From an uncultured Porphyromonadaceae bacterium (GTDB lineage Bacteria; Bacteroidota; Bacteroidia; Bacteroidales; Barnesiellaceae_A), in contig UPZG01000001.1 in the NCBI GenBank assembly GCA_900538705.1, positions 1,178,001-1,242,000 of the forward strand: a stretch of DNA of 64,000 nucleotides. The letters run 5' to 3'. Each line of letters starts with the position of its first letter. The first letter of the stretch is position 1. This document shows positions 62,436 through 64,000 of the stretch, piece after piece. The notes under the pieces were generated by a model, which saw nothing but the letters and a program-made list of their open reading frames with translations, was not told the DNA's origin and ran no database searches. A program made the position numbers and the translations under genes.

Positions 62436-63004
62436 TCGCGTATCACTTTTATCAGACCACCTTTACCTACTTTAATGATGCTCGATGGCTGGGCTTCTCC
62501 CGCTTCATCTTGCCGCGCCTCTACGATATAATCGACAGCTTGTTTGATTTCATCTGAAATTTCAGCAAAATTGCGAGGCGACTTGTCACCACTTACATTG
62601 GCTGATGTAGAGACTATCGGTTTTCTAAACCGCCGGCACAATGCTTGCGAAAACGGTTCTTGCGTAACACGAATACCCACACTCCCGTCTTCGCCCAAAA
62701 GCTCGGATGCCAAATTGCGTGCTCCCGAGTATATTATCGTAAGAGGTTTGGACGATAACTCTACCAAGTCCCATGCAATATCGGGAATTTCATCAACATA
62801 AAATTCCACTTTTGCCATAGAATCTGTAAGCACTATAAGTGCCTTATTATCAGACCTTCTTTTTATTTCATAGACCCGACGTACAGCATCGGAATTGGTA
62901 GCATCACAACCTATGCCCCATATCGTATCGGTAGGATACAGTATCACACCACCGCGCTCCATAATCGCACATGCTTGAGCTATATCCTCTACTCTTGTTT
63001 TCAT
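62432..63004 (-). CDS. tsaC: L-threonylcarbamoyladenylate synthase
   Basis: This 190-aa protein of the Sua5/YciO/YrdC family makes threonylcarbamoyl-AMP for t6A37 tRNA modification. Motifs are GGVILYPTDTIWGIGCDA near residue 18, KRRSDNKALIVL, GSVGIRVT and STSANVSG. The ATG at 63002-63004 is chosen. The longer open frame to 63109 would run through a consensus promoter, so it is rejected. It lacks the extra C-terminal domain of Sua5. It overlaps the next gene by 4 bp. Confidence 0.93.
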   Translation of the reverse strand: MKTRVEDIAQACAIMERGGVILYPTDTIWGIGCDATNSDAVRRVYEIKRRSDNKALIVLTDSMAKVEFYVDEIPDIAWDLVELSSKPLTIIYSGARNLASELLGEDGSVGIRVTQEPFSQALCRRFRKPIVSTSANVSGDKSPRNFAEISDEIKQAVDYIVEARQDEAGEAQPSSIIKVGKGGLIKVIRE

Positions 63005-63026
63005 ATTCTTGTTTTTACTCTTTTTG

Positions 63027-63057
63027 CAAAGGTACAGAATAGAGCTCCTATAACAAA
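63027..63057 (-). promoter_or_regulatory. Consensus Bacteroidota promoter for the tsaC operon
   Basis: TTTG (63054-63057) and TACCTTTG (63027-63034) on the minus strand have the ideal 19-nt spacing. Transcription would start near 63,020, so translation must begin at 63,004. Confidence 0.85.
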
Positions 63058-63112
63058 ACATCGCACTAAATATTTTTGTCCTATTGCAATAAATACATAC
63101 GGCATGCAACGC

Positions 63113-63143
63113 ATTGCATATTCATAAAAAAAGCGTATATTCG
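63113..63143 (+). promoter_or_regulatory. Promoter of the patatin-like gene
   Basis: ATTG (63113-63116) is followed after 19 nt by TATATTCG (63136-63143), a near match to TAnnTTTG. It supports the start at 63,165 rather than the upstream in-frame ATG at 63,114. Confidence 0.55.
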
Positions 63144-63164
63144 CTGCACCAAACGACAAAGTGC

Positions 63165-63977
63165 ATGTTCTTATTCAACAAGAAGAAAAAAGAAAGCCGT
63201 CCTTACAAAATAGGCCTTGCATTAAGCGGTGGCGGTGCGCGAGGTTTTGCCCATGTAGGAGCATTACAGGCCTTTGAAGAATATGGAATAAAACCCGATA
63301 TTATCGCCGGTACAAGTGCCGGTTCTATCGTGGGTTCTTTGTATTCAGATGGCTATTCCCCACAAGAAATTATGAAAATCTTTGGTCACATGGACTTGCA
63401 TGAGCTTATTGAGGTCACATTACCCCGAACAGGCTTCTTAAAATACAACAAGTTCATCGAATTTTTACGCCATCACCTCAAAGCCCAACGTATAGAAGAG
63501 CTTCAAAAGCCTATGCTGATTGCCGTTACTGACTTCGACCACGGGAAAAGTGTCATCTTCGACCATGGCGATCTCGCTATCAGTATAGCAGCATCCTGCT
63601 CTATTCCCATCGTCTTCTCTCCTATTGAAATAGACGGTATCAACTATGTCGACGGTGGTGTATTGCGTAACTTACCGGCCACACCGCTACGCGACAAATG
63701 TGATGTAGTTATCGGTGTAAACGTAACTCCCCTGCAACGCGAAAAATATTCACATAACATCATCGCTATTGCCGAGCGAGCATATAACTATCTCGCGTGC
63801 GGCAATGTTTTTCCCGATATTGCCTTATGCGACATACTAATAGAACACCAAGACGTGGGCGATTACAACGTATTTGATTTGAAAGCCCAACAAAAAATTG
63901 CCTCACTTGGCTATAACAGCGCTAAAAACGTATTGGAATCGCTCACCGAAGCACAACGCAAACTATTAAATTTGTAA
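63165..63977 (+). CDS. Patatin-like phospholipase
   Basis: This protein (270 aa from ATG 63165) is a patatin-fold lipid acyl hydrolase. The oxyanion motif GGGARG near residue 23, the nucleophile elbow GTSAGS near 46, and the DGG dyad in YVDGGVLRN near 165 are complete. No signal peptide is seen, so it resembles bacterial RssA/YchK-type cytoplasmic enzymes rather than the secreted porin-fused forms. An earlier ATG at 63114 would add 17 residues but overlaps the promoter. It is divergent from tsaC across 160 bp and is complete 23 bp before the window end. Confidence 0.92.
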   Translation: MFLFNKKKKESRPYKIGLALSGGGARGFAHVGALQAFEEYGIKPDIIAGTSAGSIVGSLYSDGYSPQEIMKIFGHMDLHELIEVTLPRTGFLKYNKFIEFLRHHLKAQRIEELQKPMLIAVTDFDHGKSVIFDHGDLAISIAASCSIPIVFSPIEIDGINYVDGGVLRNLPATPLRDKCDVVIGVNVTPLQREKYSHNIIAIAERAYNYLACGNVFPDIALCDILIEHQDVGDYNVFDLKAQQKIASLGYNSAKNVLESLTEAQRKLLNL

Positions 63978-64000
63978 ACACGCTTTTCATCATGCAACAG

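Noticed and set aside
63005..63109. Upstream extension of tsaC
   Set aside because: The extension runs through a consensus promoter, and the family core begins just after the ATG at 63,004.

Overview
The window looks like a chromosomal segment of a Bacteroidales species (phylum Bacteroidota). The evidence is the promoter style (TTTG, about 19 nt, TAnnTTTG; seen exactly upstream of tig, tsaC, the nitroreductase operon and a putative small RNA), the phylum-typical gene sets (guaB/parvulin/OstA-like/mutL, HU with a 29-residue AURKAIP1/COX24-type protein and rng, a TonB receptor with a carboxypeptidase-like N-domain, a DAHP synthase/chorismate mutase fusion), and the scarcity of Shine-Dalgarno sites. 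The genus cannot be fixed from sequence alone. I saw no rRNA, tRNA, CRISPR array, insertion sequence or prophage.

Region 1 (1-14,960, minus strand) is housekeeping: a partial ADP-ribosylglycohydrolase; HU, the tiny basic protein and rng; uridine kinase with an MltF-like lytic transglycosylase; purM; then tig-clpP-clpX-recQ-lepA running from one promoter near 14,380. Region 2 (15,121-21,282, plus strand) holds DAHP synthase/chorismate mutase, an EamA transporter and lgt, followed by a muropeptide-salvage pair (NlpC/P60 endopeptidase plus L-Ala-D/L-Glu epimerase) and a GH53 endogalactanase lipoprotein. Region 3 (21,376-30,795, minus strand) is guaB, three SurA/PpiC-type periplasmic folding factors, an OstA-like protein and mutL. 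A 446-bp gap upstream of guaB carries a predicted small transcript.

Region 4 (31,242-45,213, minus strand) is the accessory centrepiece: eleven tightly packed genes. In transcription order they are a TPR-like protein, an unrecognised 381-aa protein, a Sel1-like 86-aa protein, a multi-zinc-ribbon protein, a five-TM Ser/Thr kinase whose N-terminus carries eight DKTL repeats, a protein with a zinc ribbon and four CbxX/CfqX-type AAA+ domains, a separate AAA+ fold that has lost its ATP site, a zinc-ribbon/FHA protein, a PP2C phosphatase, a DUF1963 protein and an unrecognised helical protein. Writer (kinase), reader (FHA), eraser (PP2C) and a remodelling machine (AAA+) in one transcription unit suggest a membrane-linked phospho-threonine signalling system acting on an AAA+ machine. 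I know of no described system with this exact composition; its substrate is unknown.

Region 5 (45,490-64,000) returns to housekeeping: a GltD/NfnL-like flavoprotein; a TonB-dependent receptor; a six-gene operon (nitroreductase, DUF2520, KdsC-like phosphatase, Maf, cyclophilin lipoprotein, M16 protease); a DUF349 coiled-coil protein; a polyprenyl-phosphate sugar transferase; a five-gene minus operon (tsaC, second sugar transferase, ClC channel, fmt, DUF454); and a patatin-like phospholipase divergent from tsaC.
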